Under the pieces are notes generated by a model that was not told the origin of the DNA, ran no database searches, and was given only the letters and a program-made list of their open reading frames with translations. A program made the translations under genes and the position numbers. Shown one piece after another: positions 35,191 to 45,104 of a DNA stretch of 64,000 bases (positions are counted from its first letter, which is position 1; each line of letters starts with the position of its first letter). The stretch spans positions 21,008 to 85,007 of the forward strand of contig DATGUA010000045.1 of assembly GCA_035301545.1 (NCBI GenBank), given 5' to 3'. The DNA is from DATGUA01 sp035301545. Its GTDB lineage: Bacteria; Bacillota; Clostridia; Tissierellales; Tissierellaceae.

Positions 35191-35904
35191 ATGGAACCTA
35201 TATTTAAAAGAGTTGTGTTAAAATTAAGTGGAGAAGCTTTAGCAGGTGAAAAAGGTAAAGGTATTGATAGTGATACTATGTATAAAATATCTAAGGAGAT
35301 TAAATCTGTTAAAGATCTTGGTGTAGAGATTGGGATAGTAGTAGGTGGAGGGAATTTCTGGAGAGGGGCAGACGTAACAGGAATGGATAGAACTACTTCG
35401 GACCATATAGGAATGCTTGGAACTGTTATGAATGCACTGGCTTTACAAGATGCATTAGAAGAAATGAATATAGTGACTAGGGTTCAATCAGCTGTTGATA
35501 TGAAAGAGATAGCTGAACCTTATATTAGAAGAAGAGCTGTTAGACATCTGGAAAAAGGAAGAGTAGTTATTTTTGCTGCTGGCTCAGGGAATCCTTATTT
35601 TTCTACAGATACAGCAGCAGCATTAAGATCAGCTGAAATAGAAGCTGATGTCATTTTGTTAGGGAAAAAAGGAGTTGATGGTGTTTATGATTCAGATCCT
35701 TTAACAAATTTATCAGCTAAAAAATTTGATACATTAAAATATATTGATATACTTAATTTAGGATTAGGAATTATGGATTCTACAGCTACATCACTGTGTA
35801 TGGATAATAAAATACCATTAATTGTTTTTGGGATCGATCAACCAAGTAATATTGTTGATATAGTTTTAGGGAAGAAGATAGGAACACATATAAAGGAGGA
35901 TTAA
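35191..35904 (+). CDS. pyrH: Uridylate kinase
   Basis: Phosphorylates UMP to UDP. The 237-residue amino-acid-kinase-fold protein has VVLKLSGEALAG near residue 7, VVGGGNFWRG near 49, GNPYFSTDTAAALRSAEI near 131 and LLGKKGVDGVYDSDP near 155. The ATG at 35191 follows AAGGAGTG. Two bases separate it from frr. The order tsf-pyrH-frr-uppS is standard. Confidence 0.98.
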   Translation: MEPIFKRVVLKLSGEALAGEKGKGIDSDTMYKISKEIKSVKDLGVEIGIVVGGGNFWRGADVTGMDRTTSDHIGMLGTVMNALALQDALEEMNIVTRVQSAVDMKEIAEPYIRRRAVRHLEKGRVVIFAAGSGNPYFSTDTAAALRSAEIEADVILLGKKGVDGVYDSDPLTNLSAKKFDTLKYIDILNLGLGIMDSTATSLCMDNKIPLIVFGIDQPSNIVDIVLGKKIGTHIKED

Positions 35905-35906
35905 TT

Positions 35907-36464
35907 ATGTATTTAGATGTTCATAAAGATTCTGAAAAAAGAATGAAGAAAACAGTTGAAGTTTATAGGAATGATTTACAAAGTATTAGGGCAGGTAGAG
36001 CAAACCCTGCACTATTAGATAAAATAATGGTAGAATATTATGGACAAATGACCCCATTAAGTCAAGTGGCAAGTGTATCAGCTCCAGAACCTAGATTGTT
36101 GGCTATTCAACCCTGGGAAGCCAAACTGGTTCCAGAAATAGAAAAGCAAATTCTTAAATCGGATTTAGGTATCAATCCTTCTAATGATGGTAAGATAGTT
36201 AGACTGCAAATACCAGAATTGACAGAGGAGAGAAGAGCAGATCTAACTAGATTAGTAAAAAAAAGTGGAGAAGATGCTAAAGTGTCTATTAGAAATATCA
36301 GAAGAGAAGGTATTAGTTCTATTCAAAAAATGGAAAAGAATAAAGAGTTAACAGAAGATGAAAAACAACAGGCAGAAGATCACATGCAAGAAATAACAGA
36401 TAAATATGTAAATGAAGTTGATGTTGCAATAAAAAGTAAAGAAGAAGAGTTAATGGAAATATAA
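35907..36464 (+). CDS. frr: Ribosome recycling factor
   Basis: Splits post-termination ribosomes with EF-G. The 185-residue protein has VYRNDLQSIRAGRANPALLD near residue 19, INPSNDGKIVRLQIPELTEERR near 91 and the conserved VSIRNIRRE near 127. Its stop codon lies at the edge of a long terminator stem. Confidence 0.98.
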   Translation: MYLDVHKDSEKRMKKTVEVYRNDLQSIRAGRANPALLDKIMVEYYGQMTPLSQVASVSAPEPRLLAIQPWEAKLVPEIEKQILKSDLGINPSNDGKIVRLQIPELTEERRADLTRLVKKSGEDAKVSIRNIRREGISSIQKMEKNKELTEDEKQQAEDHMQEITDKYVNEVDVAIKSKEEELMEI

Positions 36465-36495
36465 ATAAAACCCCTTCTTAAGAAGGGGTTTTATT
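36464..36495. terminator. Intrinsic terminator after frr
   Basis: A perfect 32-base palindrome centred on CTTAAG (16-base arms ending in GGGGTTTTATT) overlaps the last base of frr. The T run is part of the 3' arm. Confidence 0.85.
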
Positions 36496-36511
36496 ATTGG
36501 AGGTGAATGGG

Positions 36512-37261
36512 GTGAGTCAAAAAAGACAAGAAAAGAAGAGTTTAAACGAACAAATTGACTCTAATAGATTACCTAACCATATTGCTATCATTATGGATGG
36601 AAATGGGAGATGGGCAACACAAAGATCGCTCCATAGGAATTTGGGGCATCAAGAAGGAATGAAAAGGGTAATAGAGATAGTTGAAGAATCTAAAGCTATT
36701 GGTATAGGATATCTTACTTTATATGCTTTTTCTACAGAAAATTGGAAAAGGCCCAAAGATGAAGTACAAGGGTTGATGAGAATTTTAGTAGTTTTTATTA
36801 GGAAAGAGCTAAATAAATTACACAAAAATAATGTGAAATTAAATATTCTAGGAGATATATCTAAGCTTCCAAATACAGCTAGAAATGAAGTTGAAAAGGC
36901 TGTAATTAAAACTAAAAATAATAATGGAATGATTTTAAACATTGCATTAAACTATGGTGGAAGGGATGAGGTGATTTTTGGGATAAAAGGATTACTAAAA
37001 GATATAAATAAGGGTAAAATAGATATAGATGAGATAGACTCTAATATCTTTTCGAAATATTTATATACTAAAGATCAACCTGATCCAGATTTGTTGATTA
37101 GACCAAGTGGTGAGATGCGACTAAGTAATTTTTTATTATTTCAAATAGCATATACAGAGTTTTGGTTTTCAGATATTTTGTGGCCAGATTTTGATAAGTA
37201 TAAATTACATGAGGCTATAATAGACTATCAAAAGAGAAATAGAAGATTTGGGGGAGTTTAA
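36512..37261 (+). CDS. uppS: Undecaprenyl diphosphate synthase
   Basis: Cis-prenyltransferase that builds the C55 lipid carrier for cell-wall synthesis. The 249-residue protein has HIAIIMDGNGRWA near residue 22, STENWKRPKDEV near 79, NIALNYGGRDEV near 148 and the binding motif RPSGEMRLSNFLLFQ near 199. GTG at 36512 is six bases after GGAGGTG, which rules out the TTG at 36497. Its substrate IPP needs an isoprenoid pathway; the dxr and ispG genes usually nearby are absent. Confidence 0.96.
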   Translation: MSQKRQEKKSLNEQIDSNRLPNHIAIIMDGNGRWATQRSLHRNLGHQEGMKRVIEIVEESKAIGIGYLTLYAFSTENWKRPKDEVQGLMRILVVFIRKELNKLHKNNVKLNILGDISKLPNTARNEVEKAVIKTKNNNGMILNIALNYGGRDEVIFGIKGLLKDINKGKIDIDEIDSNIFSKYLYTKDQPDPDLLIRPSGEMRLSNFLLFQIAYTEFWFSDILWPDFDKYKLHEAIIDYQKRNRRFGGV

Positions 37262-38038
37262 GTGAAAGAATTAAGTAAAAGACTCATGACAGGACTTATC
37301 GGTATTATATTATTGTTTTTAGTAATCAAGCAAGGTGGAATTTATTTATCATTATCATTATTACTCTTATCATTAGTAGGTATAAATGAATTTTATTCAG
37401 TTTTGGAAAAGCTTCATTTAAATCCTATTAGATCTATTGGATATTTAGGAACTTTAGGATTGTTTTTAATAAATATGGTAGAATCAATTTCTATAGAATT
37501 GTTTATAGTATTAGTTACGATATCTTTGTTTATAATTCTTATGAGAGATAGTAAATTAACTATATCAGATATAAGTGTAACTGCATTAGGATTATTATAT
37601 ATACCTTTTTTATTAGGACATATATTTTACTTAGATGGAACTAAATATATATGGTTGATTTTTATTATTGCTTTTGGAACTGACACATTTGCCTATATGT
37701 TTGGAAATATATTTGGCAAAACAAAATTATCACCTAATATTAGCCCAAATAAAACTATTGAAGGTTCATTAGGAGGAATATTTGGAAGTTTAGTATGTAG
37801 TATTATCTATGCTTCAATAATAGGTATAGGACCAAAGTGGAAGATTGTAATATTGTCTATATTTATTTCGATAATTGCTCAATTAGGTGATTTAGTCGCC
37901 TCGAGAATCAAACGGATGGCGAATATCAAGGATTATGGCTTTATTTTTCCAGGACATGGAGGTGTACTAGATAGATTTGATAGTATTATTTTTAGTGCTC
38001 CTTTAATATATTATTATGTGCAGTATTTTTTAATATAA
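37262..38038 (+). CDS. cdsA: Phosphatidate cytidylyltransferase
   Basis: Makes CDP-diacylglycerol from phosphatidate and CTP, feeding PgsA, which is also in this window. The 258-residue membrane protein has about seven hydrophobic segments and the C-terminal CDS signature SRIKRMANIKDYG followed by PGHGGVLDRFDS near residues 215-242. The GTG start abuts the uppS stop. dxr, usually next, is absent. Confidence 0.97.
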   Translation: MKELSKRLMTGLIGIILLFLVIKQGGIYLSLSLLLLSLVGINEFYSVLEKLHLNPIRSIGYLGTLGLFLINMVESISIELFIVLVTISLFIILMRDSKLTISDISVTALGLLYIPFLLGHIFYLDGTKYIWLIFIIAFGTDTFAYMFGNIFGKTKLSPNISPNKTIEGSLGGIFGSLVCSIIYASIIGIGPKWKIVILSIFISIIAQLGDLVASRIKRMANIKDYGFIFPGHGGVLDRFDSIIFSAPLIYYYVQYFLI

Positions 38039-38063
38039 AATCAATAGGAACAGGGGTGTTTTT

Positions 38064-39068
38064 ATGCAGACAACTGCAGCAGCAATATTTGTTTTTTTAT
38101 TAGTAATCTTATTGCATGAATTAGGACATTTTACTGTAGCTAAATTAGTAGGTATTAAAGTAAATGAATTTTCTGTAGGAATGGGTCCTAAGATAATTCA
38201 AAAAGAAAAAGGAGAGACTAAATATACCTTAAGAATTTTACCAATAGGTGGATATGTTAGTATGGAAGGGGAAGATGAGGAGTCCCAAGATCCAAGAAGT
38301 TTTGGAGAAGCATCACCTTTATCACGAATGGCTGTGATAGCGGCAGGTTCATTTATGAATTTCATATTGGCAATAGTAGTATTATCTATAGTTGCATTTA
38401 GTATTGGAGAGCCAACTACAATAATAAGCGAAACTATTGTTGATTCTCCAGCTGAAATGGTAGGAATTATGCCAGGAGATAAGATTGTGAAAATAGATGA
38501 TAATAAAGTTGATGATTGGGATGATTTATCAAATTCTATTAAAAATGCAAATACAGATGAAGATATAAATGTATACTTAATTAGAAATGGAGAAGAAAAA
38601 TTATCTGTTTTACGTCCTATTATGAAAAACGGGGAAAATATGATAGGGATAGTGCCTAAACATCAAAAGTCATTAATATATGGGATTAAAGGTGGCATTC
38701 AACAAACAGGTATGTTTGTAAAATTAATGTTTGAGTTCGTGGCTATGACTTTTAAAGGGCAGGTATCTACTAACGATTTAGCAGGACCAGTGGGAGTTAT
38801 AAATGAAGTAGGGAAAGCAGCCAAAATGGGCTATACAAATCTGTTATTACTATTAGGATTTATTAGTGTGAATTTAGGCTTTTTTAATTTATTACCTATT
38901 CCAGCTTTGGATGGGAGTAGATTAGTGTTTATTGCTATTGAATTAATTCGGGGTAAACCTATAAATGCAGATAAGGAAAACTTTATTCATATGATAGGAT
39001 TTATGTTATTAATAATATTAATGTTAGTTGTGACTTATAAAGATTTATTTAGATTAAATATATTTTAG
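38064..39068 (+). CDS. rseP: Site-2 intramembrane zinc metalloprotease RseP
   Basis: M50 protease that cleaves membrane-bound regulators such as anti-sigma factors and remnant signal peptides. The 334-residue protein has the zinc-binding HELGH near residue 19 in the first membrane helix, one PDZ domain (about 120-195), and the second metal site motif NLLPIPALDGSRL near 276. It carries four hydrophobic segments. It starts 25 bases after cdsA, and ispG, usually next, is absent. Confidence 0.96.
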   Translation: MQTTAAAIFVFLLVILLHELGHFTVAKLVGIKVNEFSVGMGPKIIQKEKGETKYTLRILPIGGYVSMEGEDEESQDPRSFGEASPLSRMAVIAAGSFMNFILAIVVLSIVAFSIGEPTTIISETIVDSPAEMVGIMPGDKIVKIDDNKVDDWDDLSNSIKNANTDEDINVYLIRNGEEKLSVLRPIMKNGENMIGIVPKHQKSLIYGIKGGIQQTGMFVKLMFEFVAMTFKGQVSTNDLAGPVGVINEVGKAAKMGYTNLLLLLGFISVNLGFFNLLPIPALDGSRLVFIAIELIRGKPINADKENFIHMIGFMLLIILMLVVTYKDLFRLNIF

Positions 39069-39079
39069 GATCAGTTAGT

Positions 39080-39097
39080 CCATAGTATAATCTATGG
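39080..39097. repeat. 18-base palindrome upstream of polC
   Basis: CCATAG and CTATGG flank a central TATAAT. It may be an operator, a small RNA hairpin or a -10 box; the -35 region (TTTTAG) is poor. It lies 17 bases before polC and just before its GGGGGAAG ribosome-binding site. Confidence 0.4.
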
Positions 39098-39114
39098 TGT
39101 AGGGGGAAGATTTT

Positions 39115-42100
39115 ATGAAGAGTATAAAATTTAAGGAATTAGTTATAGATGATAAATATAAGGACTTAAAAAATATAAATGTCCAAATTGTTGAAGTTAA
39201 AATAGTCAAAAGTAGGATGGAACTATTATTAAATCTTCAATCTAAAGAAATTATAAATGATGATTTATACAAAAGTCTTTATAATTTTTTTAGAGAGAAA
39301 TTTGAAGACTTTAATATAAAATTACATCTAAGGTACGATTTAAATATTCAGGATGATAATAATTTCAGGAAGTATAAAGAGATTATAAATAGTATAATTT
39401 TAGATCAAATTCCTTCGAGTAGGTCTTGGATTAAAGATTTAAAATATAGAATTAAAGATAAGACACTATTCCTTACTCCTCCAAATTCAATGGTGTTTTT
39501 CTCTTTAGATAGAAATGGATTAATAACTAAATTACGAGATAAAATCTCAGAAGAATTGCAATTTAACTTTATATTAACTGAGTTTAGTGAGGATACCAAA
39601 ACTAATAATAAGTTTATTGAGTATAAAATAGATGAAGAAAGACAAATATCTAAAGATATATTGTTAAGTACACCTGTAAAGTCCAAGGATAAAATTTCTA
39701 AGATTGAGCCGATAAAAAATTATTCAATTGGTAGGTCAATTTCCGAGGAGACTATGCCTATAAATGAAGTTAGTCTTCAAACTGGAATTGCTACTATTAA
39801 AGGGGAAATATTTGATTTAGAATATAAGGAGATTAGAGGTAACAGACTACTTATTATATTTAATGTTTCTGATACTACTGATTCTATATCTGTAAAAATA
39901 TTTTTAAATAATGACAAGGGTGAGGAATTTCTTGATAATTTACAAGAAGAAGATTATGTTATTTTAAGTGGTGACGTAGTTTATGATAATTATGCTCGGT
40001 GTCAATCTATAATGTTAAAATCCTTAAAGAAGATAAAAAAAGAAGTAAGAATGGATGAAGCGCAGGAAAAGAGAATTGAATTACATCTACATAGTAAAAT
40101 GAGCGCTATGGATGGTATGACTGATTTAGAAAAGGTTATTAAGCGTGCACATGATTGGGGTCATGAAGCAATAGCAATTACTGATCATGGAGTAGTACAA
40201 TCTTTCCCTGAGGCTATGAATGTAAGTGAAGATTTAGGAGTGAAAATAATATATGGTGTGGAAGGCTATTTAGTAAATGATGATGCACAAATAGTGAGTA
40301 ATTTTAATCCTGATAAAGAATACGATGAGTTCACTATATTTGATATAGAAACTACTGGATTGTCTGCTATTAATGACGGAATTACTGAGATAGGTGCTAT
40401 AAAGGTGAAGGATGGAAATGTAATAGATACATTTAGTCAATTAATAAATCCTGAAAAACATATACCTGAATTTATTACGAATCTTACAGGTATTACTAAT
40501 GAGATGGTGTCTGACAAACCAAAAATTCAAGAAGTAATAAAATCTTTTGACAAATTTATTGGAAACAGCGTATTGGTTGCACACAATGCTAGTTTTGACA
40601 TAGGATTTATTAGGGAAAAAATGAAAAAGGTTAATATGAATTTAACAAACCCGGTGCTCGATACTCTAGGACTGGCTAGAGCAGTATTTCCTAATCTGAA
40701 GAATCATAAATTGGATAATTTAGCAAAATATCTAGGGATAAGTTTAGAAAATCATCACCGAGCTGTTGATGATGCTACAGCGACTAAAGATATTCTATTG
40801 AAAATTCTTGAGATGTTAGAAGAACGAGGAATAAAACGATTTGCTGAGATTAACAGTTTAAATAATGAGGGAGATATGTTTAAGGGAGAATCTTTTCATA
40901 TTGTTATTTTAGCTAAAAACTTGATAGGATTAAAGAATTTATATAAATTAATATCAGAATCTCATTTAGAATATTTCTATAGAAATCCTAGAATCCCGAA
41001 ATCTTTATTGGAAAGATATAGAGAGGGTTTGATTATTGGAAGTGCTTGTTCAAGTGGAGAATTATATAAAGCAATATTAAACGGAAAAAGCTATAGTCAG
41101 ATTAGAAATATTGTTAATTTTTATGATTATTTAGAAATTCAACCTTTGGATAATAATAAACATTTAATAAAGAATCAAATTTTAAAAGATGAGAAGCAAT
41201 TAAAAGATATAAATAAACGAATTTATAATCTGGGGCATAAATATAATAAATTAGTAGTTGCTACAGGGGATGTACATTTTTTAGATCCAGAGGATGAAGT
41301 TTATAGAAGAATATTAATGGCTGGAAGAGGATTTTCAGATGCTGATGATCAACCTCCATTATATTTTAAGACCACAAATGAGATGTTAAATGAGTTTAGC
41401 TATCTAGGGCCTAAGAGAGCTTATGAGGTAGTTGTAAAAAATACTAATTTAATTAATAATATGATTGAAGATATAAGACCTATTCCTAAAGGTACATTTT
41501 CTCCTATTATAGAAGGGTCTGAAGAAGAATTAAGACAAATAAGTTATAATAAGGCTTATGAAATTTATGGAGATCCATTACCAGATATAGTTGAGAAAAG
41601 ATTAAAAAGGGAGTTAGATTCAATAATTGATAATGGATATTCTGTAATGTATATAATATCACAAAAATTAGTATGGCAGTCTTTAGAAGATGGATATTTA
41701 GTTGGGTCAAGAGGTTCAGTAGGATCATCATTTGTGGCTACTATGAGTGGTATAACAGAAGTTAATCCTTTAGTTCCTCATTATGTATGTCCGAATTGTA
41801 AATATAGTGAATTTTTTGAAGATGGAAGTATAGCCTCTGGATCAGATTTATCTGACAAAGATTGTCCAGAGTGTTCTAGTAATTTGATTAAAGATGGACA
41901 AGATATACCTTTTGAGGTTTTCTTAGGCTTTGAAGGAGATAAAGAGCCAGATATAGATTTGAATTTTGCTAGTGAATATCAATCAAAGGCTCATAGGTAT
42001 ACTGAAGAGTTATTTGGTGAAGGATATGTATATAGAGCAGGAACTATTGGTACAATAGCAAATAAGACTGCATATGGATTTGTAAAGAAATATTTTGATA

Positions 42101-43374
42101 GTAAAGAAGTAAATGTAAACCCAGCAGAAATTAATAGATTGGTAAAGGGATGTACTGGAATTAGGCGATCTTCGGGGCAACATCCAGGAGGAGTCATGAT
42201 AGTTCCCAATTATAAAGATATTTATGATTTTACACCAATTCAATATCCTGCTAATGATAAAACATCTGGAGTAAAAACAACTCATTTTGATTATAATGCA
42301 ATTGAAGGTCGAATATTAAAATTAGATATATTAGGGCATGATGTACCAACGATAATTAAAACTTTAGAAGATATAACGGGTATAGATCCTACTACGATTC
42401 CTTTAGATGAACCAGATACTATGGAGATATTTAGGAGTACAAGTACATTAGGAATATCAGAAAAAGATATTGATTGTAAAGTAGGAAGCTTAGGTATACC
42501 TGAATTTGGAACTAGATTTGTACGTCAAATGCTTGTAGATACAAAACCTAACACATTCTCAGAATTAGTACGTATTAGTGGTTTATCTCATGGTACTGAT
42601 GTATGGTTAAACAATGCTCAGGATTTAATTAGGAATAATATAGCGACCTTATCAGATGTAATATCAACTAGAGAAGATATTATGCTATATCTTATAAATG
42701 CGGGATTAGATAAACAAAAGGCATTTCTAATAATGGAGAAGGTGAGAAAGGGTAAAGGACTTACTGAGGAAGATGAGGCTAATATGAGAGCCTTAAATTT
42801 GCCTAATTGGTATATTGAATCTTGTAATAAGATAAAGTATATGTTTCCGAAAGCTCATGCTGTTGCATATGTTATGATGTCCTTTAGAATCGCTTACTTT
42901 AAAGTTCATTATCCAGAAGCTTTTTACGCAACATATTTCACTACTAAGGCTGCTGATTTTGATGCACAATTAATTTTACAAGGTCCTGAAAAAGTAAGTT
43001 CTAAGATTAAGGAATTAGAATCATTAGGACGTGATGCAACAGCTAAAGAAAAGAACTTATTGACTGTATTAGAAGTAGTTAGAGAGATGTATGCTCGTGG
43101 TTTGAAATTTCAAAATGTGAACTTATATACATCTCACAATGATATGTTTATTATAGGAGAAGAAGGTATACTTCCCCCACTAAAAGGATTAGATGGAGTT
43201 GGGGAGAATGCGGCTAGGCAGATAGTAAAAGAGAGAGAAATTGGTAAATTTATTTCCAAAGAAGATTTAATTAGAAGGGCTAAGCTATCTAAGACTGTGA
43301 TTGAAGCTTTAACTAATCATGGTTGCCTAAATGACCTTCCAGACAGTGATCAAATAAGCCTCTTCAATGTTTGA
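39115..43374 (+). CDS. polC: DNA polymerase III PolC-type alpha subunit
   Basis: Main replicative polymerase of low-G+C Firmicutes. The 1419-residue protein has an N-terminal domain (about 1-215), OB fold (about 220-310), PHP domain with LHLHSKMSAMDG near 322, and an inserted 3'-5' exonuclease (FDIETTGLSA near 407; HNASFDIGF near 492). The zinc-type cysteines CPNC and CPEC are near 891 and 920. The polymerase active-site aspartates lie in EPDIDLNFASEYQ near 944, and KAHAVAYVMMSFRIAY near 1249. Length is normal. It ends overlapping the rimP promoter. Confidence 0.98.
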   Translation: MKSIKFKELVIDDKYKDLKNINVQIVEVKIVKSRMELLLNLQSKEIINDDLYKSLYNFFREKFEDFNIKLHLRYDLNIQDDNNFRKYKEIINSIILDQIPSSRSWIKDLKYRIKDKTLFLTPPNSMVFFSLDRNGLITKLRDKISEELQFNFILTEFSEDTKTNNKFIEYKIDEERQISKDILLSTPVKSKDKISKIEPIKNYSIGRSISEETMPINEVSLQTGIATIKGEIFDLEYKEIRGNRLLIIFNVSDTTDSISVKIFLNNDKGEEFLDNLQEEDYVILSGDVVYDNYARCQSIMLKSLKKIKKEVRMDEAQEKRIELHLHSKMSAMDGMTDLEKVIKRAHDWGHEAIAITDHGVVQSFPEAMNVSEDLGVKIIYGVEGYLVNDDAQIVSNFNPDKEYDEFTIFDIETTGLSAINDGITEIGAIKVKDGNVIDTFSQLINPEKHIPEFITNLTGITNEMVSDKPKIQEVIKSFDKFIGNSVLVAHNASFDIGFIREKMKKVNMNLTNPVLDTLGLARAVFPNLKNHKLDNLAKYLGISLENHHRAVDDATATKDILLKILEMLEERGIKRFAEINSLNNEGDMFKGESFHIVILAKNLIGLKNLYKLISESHLEYFYRNPRIPKSLLERYREGLIIGSACSSGELYKAILNGKSYSQIRNIVNFYDYLEIQPLDNNKHLIKNQILKDEKQLKDINKRIYNLGHKYNKLVVATGDVHFLDPEDEVYRRILMAGRGFSDADDQPPLYFKTTNEMLNEFSYLGPKRAYEVVVKNTNLINNMIEDIRPIPKGTFSPIIEGSEEELRQISYNKAYEIYGDPLPDIVEKRLKRELDSIIDNGYSVMYIISQKLVWQSLEDGYLVGSRGSVGSSFVATMSGITEVNPLVPHYVCPNCKYSEFFEDGSIASGSDLSDKDCPECSSNLIKDGQDIPFEVFLGFEGDKEPDIDLNFASEYQSKAHRYTEELFGEGYVYRAGTIGTIANKTAYGFVKKYFDSKEVNVNPAEINRLVKGCTGIRRSSGQHPGGVMIVPNYKDIYDFTPIQYPANDKTSGVKTTHFDYNAIEGRILKLDILGHDVPTIIKTLEDITGIDPTTIPLDEPDTMEIFRSTSTLGISEKDIDCKVGSLGIPEFGTRFVRQMLVDTKPNTFSELVRISGLSHGTDVWLNNAQDLIRNNIATLSDVISTREDIMLYLINAGLDKQKAFLIMEKVRKGKGLTEEDEANMRALNLPNWYIESCNKIKYMFPKAHAVAYVMMSFRIAYFKVHYPEAFYATYFTTKAADFDAQLILQGPEKVSSKIKELESLGRDATAKEKNLLTVLEVVREMYARGLKFQNVNLYTSHNDMFIIGEEGILPPLKGLDGVGENAARQIVKEREIGKFISKEDLIRRAKLSKTVIEALTNHGCLNDLPDSDQISLFNV

Positions 43375-43399
43375 TTTTCTTATTATACCATGATATAAT
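43371..43399 (+). promoter_or_regulatory. Sigma-A promoter for the rimP-nusA-infB operon
   Basis: TTGATT at 43371-43376 and TATAAT at 43394-43399 with a 17-base spacer. The -35 box overlaps the polC stop. The transcript would have a leader of about 85 bases. Confidence 0.75.
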
Positions 43400-43428
43400 G
43401 AAGGAAATAGCAGGACAGCGATAATGAT

Positions 43429-43451
43429 AAGAGTGGGCCTATCCCACTCTT
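43429..43451 (+). terminator. Leader hairpin upstream of rimP (terminator or attenuator)
   Basis: AAGAGTGGG and CCCACTCTT form a nine-pair stem around CCTAT, followed by GATTTATTATATTT, a weak T tract. It may end polC transcripts or attenuate rimP-nusA. Confidence 0.55.
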
Positions 43452-43491
43452 GATTTATTATATTTGAGAAATATTAATTGGAGGTGTAAAA

Positions 43492-43968
43492 ATGAGCAGA
43501 AATTTAAGTAGAGAAGAAATTATATATATAGTTTCAGATATAGGTAAACCTATGGTGGAAGAACTAGGATATGAGTTGGTAGATGTAGAATATACTAAAG
43601 AATCTGGAGATTTTTACTTAAGAATATATATATATAGAGATGAAGGTATTGATTTAGAGGATTGTCAAAAGATAAGTAGAATATTAAGTGATAAATTAGA
43701 TGAAATTGATCCTATACCGGGAGCATACTACTTGGAAATTTCTTCTCCTGGTTTAGATAGACCTCTTAAAACAGACAGTGATTTAAAACGAAATTTAAAA
43801 AAAGAAATAGAAATAAGACTATACAGACCTATTAATAATCAAAAAGTATATGAAGGAATTTTAGAAGACTTTAATAATGATTGTATAGTAATTTCAAATA
43901 ATAAAAATGGGACGACTGATATACCGAGGGAATTAATATCTTTAATAAAATTGGTAATTAAATTTTAG
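43492..43968 (+). CDS. rimP: Ribosome maturation factor RimP
   Basis: Assists early 30S assembly. The 158-residue protein has the family pattern LGYELVDVEY near residue 25, GIDLEDCQKISRILSDKLDE near 51 and the signature LEISSPGLDRPLKT near 83. It follows GGAGGTG and lies 14 bases upstream of nusA, the standard pairing. Confidence 0.96.
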   Translation: MSRNLSREEIIYIVSDIGKPMVEELGYELVDVEYTKESGDFYLRIYIYRDEGIDLEDCQKISRILSDKLDEIDPIPGAYYLEISSPGLDRPLKTDSDLKRNLKKEIEIRLYRPINNQKVYEGILEDFNNDCIVISNNKNGTTDIPRELISLIKLVIKF

Positions 43969-43982
43969 GAGGTTCAAATTGA

Positions 43983-45104
43983 ATGAATAAGGATTTTATT
44001 GATGCTTTAATGGAAATTGAAAAGGAAAAGGGAATTTCTACGGAGATCATATTTGAAGCACTTGAATCTGCACTTGTTTCTAGTTATAGAAAAAATTTTG
44101 GTTCATCACAGAATGTAGAAGTTGATATGAATAAGGAGACGGGTAAAGTTATAGTATATGCAATTAAAGAAGCTGTAAAGGTTGTAAATGATGAACATTT
44201 AGAAATTAATATTGATAAAGCTAAAGAAATTGATGATGGGTATGAATTAGGGGATATGATAAGAGTGGAAATAACTCCTAAGGATTTTGGAAGAATAGCT
44301 GCACAAACAGCAAAACAAGTTGTGATTCAAAGAATTAAAGATGCAGAACGGGATGTAATATTTGAAGAGTTTGCTGATAGAGAAAATGAAATAATAACAG
44401 GAATGATTCAGAGAATATCCAAAAATAATATTTTCATTGATTTGGGAAAAACAGAAGGAATACTTCCACCTATTGAACAAATTCAAGATGAAGTATATGA
44501 ACAAGGAGATAGATTAAAATTATTAATAGTTGAAGTGAAACAGACTACAAAAGGTCCGCAAGTAATTCTTTCTAGGGCACATTCAGGATTAGTGAAAAGA
44601 TTATTTGAATTAGAAGTTCCTGAGATTAGTGATGGGACTGTTGAAATATATTCTATATCCAGAGAAGCTGGTTCTAGAACAAAAATTGCTGTTTATTCTA
44701 AAGATCCGGATGTGGATCCTTTAGGTGCCTGTGTAGGATCTAAGGGTAGCAGAGTTAAGGCTATAGTAGATGAATTAGATGGAGAAAAAATAGATATTGT
44801 TGTTTGGAGTAATAATATTAGTGAATTTATATCTAATAGTTTAAGTCCATCAAAAGTTGTTAGAGTGGAGGTAAATGAGGAAGAGAAGTCTGCTTTAGTA
44901 ATTGTACCTGATTATCAGCTATCTCTAGCTATTGGAAGAGGTGGGCAAAATGCTAGATTAGCGGCTAAATTAACTAATTGGAAAATTGATATTAAATCAG
45001 AGTCTCAATACAAAGAAAGTAAAGAAGGGACAGCAATAATTGATGAAGAGAAGAATGTCTTAGATAGTAGTATATCTTTAAATAGCACTAATTCAGAAGA
45101 ATGA
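43983..45104 (+). CDS. nusA: Transcription termination/antitermination protein NusA
   Basis: RNA polymerase-binding factor for pausing, termination and rRNA antitermination. The 373-residue protein has an N-terminal polymerase-binding domain, an S1 domain (about 135-200) and two KH domains (VGSKGSRVKAIVDEL near 251; IGRGGQNARLAAKLT near 317). It is of the short Firmicutes type without the C-terminal acidic repeats. In most Firmicutes rnpM (ylxR) and ylxQ follow; here only 100 non-coding bases precede infB. Confidence 0.97.
   Translation: MNKDFIDALMEIEKEKGISTEIIFEALESALVSSYRKNFGSSQNVEVDMNKETGKVIVYAIKEAVKVVNDEHLEINIDKAKEIDDGYELGDMIRVEITPKDFGRIAAQTAKQVVIQRIKDAERDVIFEEFADRENEIITGMIQRISKNNIFIDLGKTEGILPPIEQIQDEVYEQGDRLKLLIVEVKQTTKGPQVILSRAHSGLVKRLFELEVPEISDGTVEIYSISREAGSRTKIAVYSKDPDVDPLGACVGSKGSRVKAIVDELDGEKIDIVVWSNNISEFISNSLSPSKVVRVEVNEEEKSALVIVPDYQLSLAIGRGGQNARLAAKLTNWKIDIKSESQYKESKEGTAIIDEEKNVLDSSISLNSTNSEE

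Noticed and set aside
43400..43490. rimP leader considered as a riboswitch
   Set aside because: Only a single simple hairpin is seen, with no conserved aptamer.
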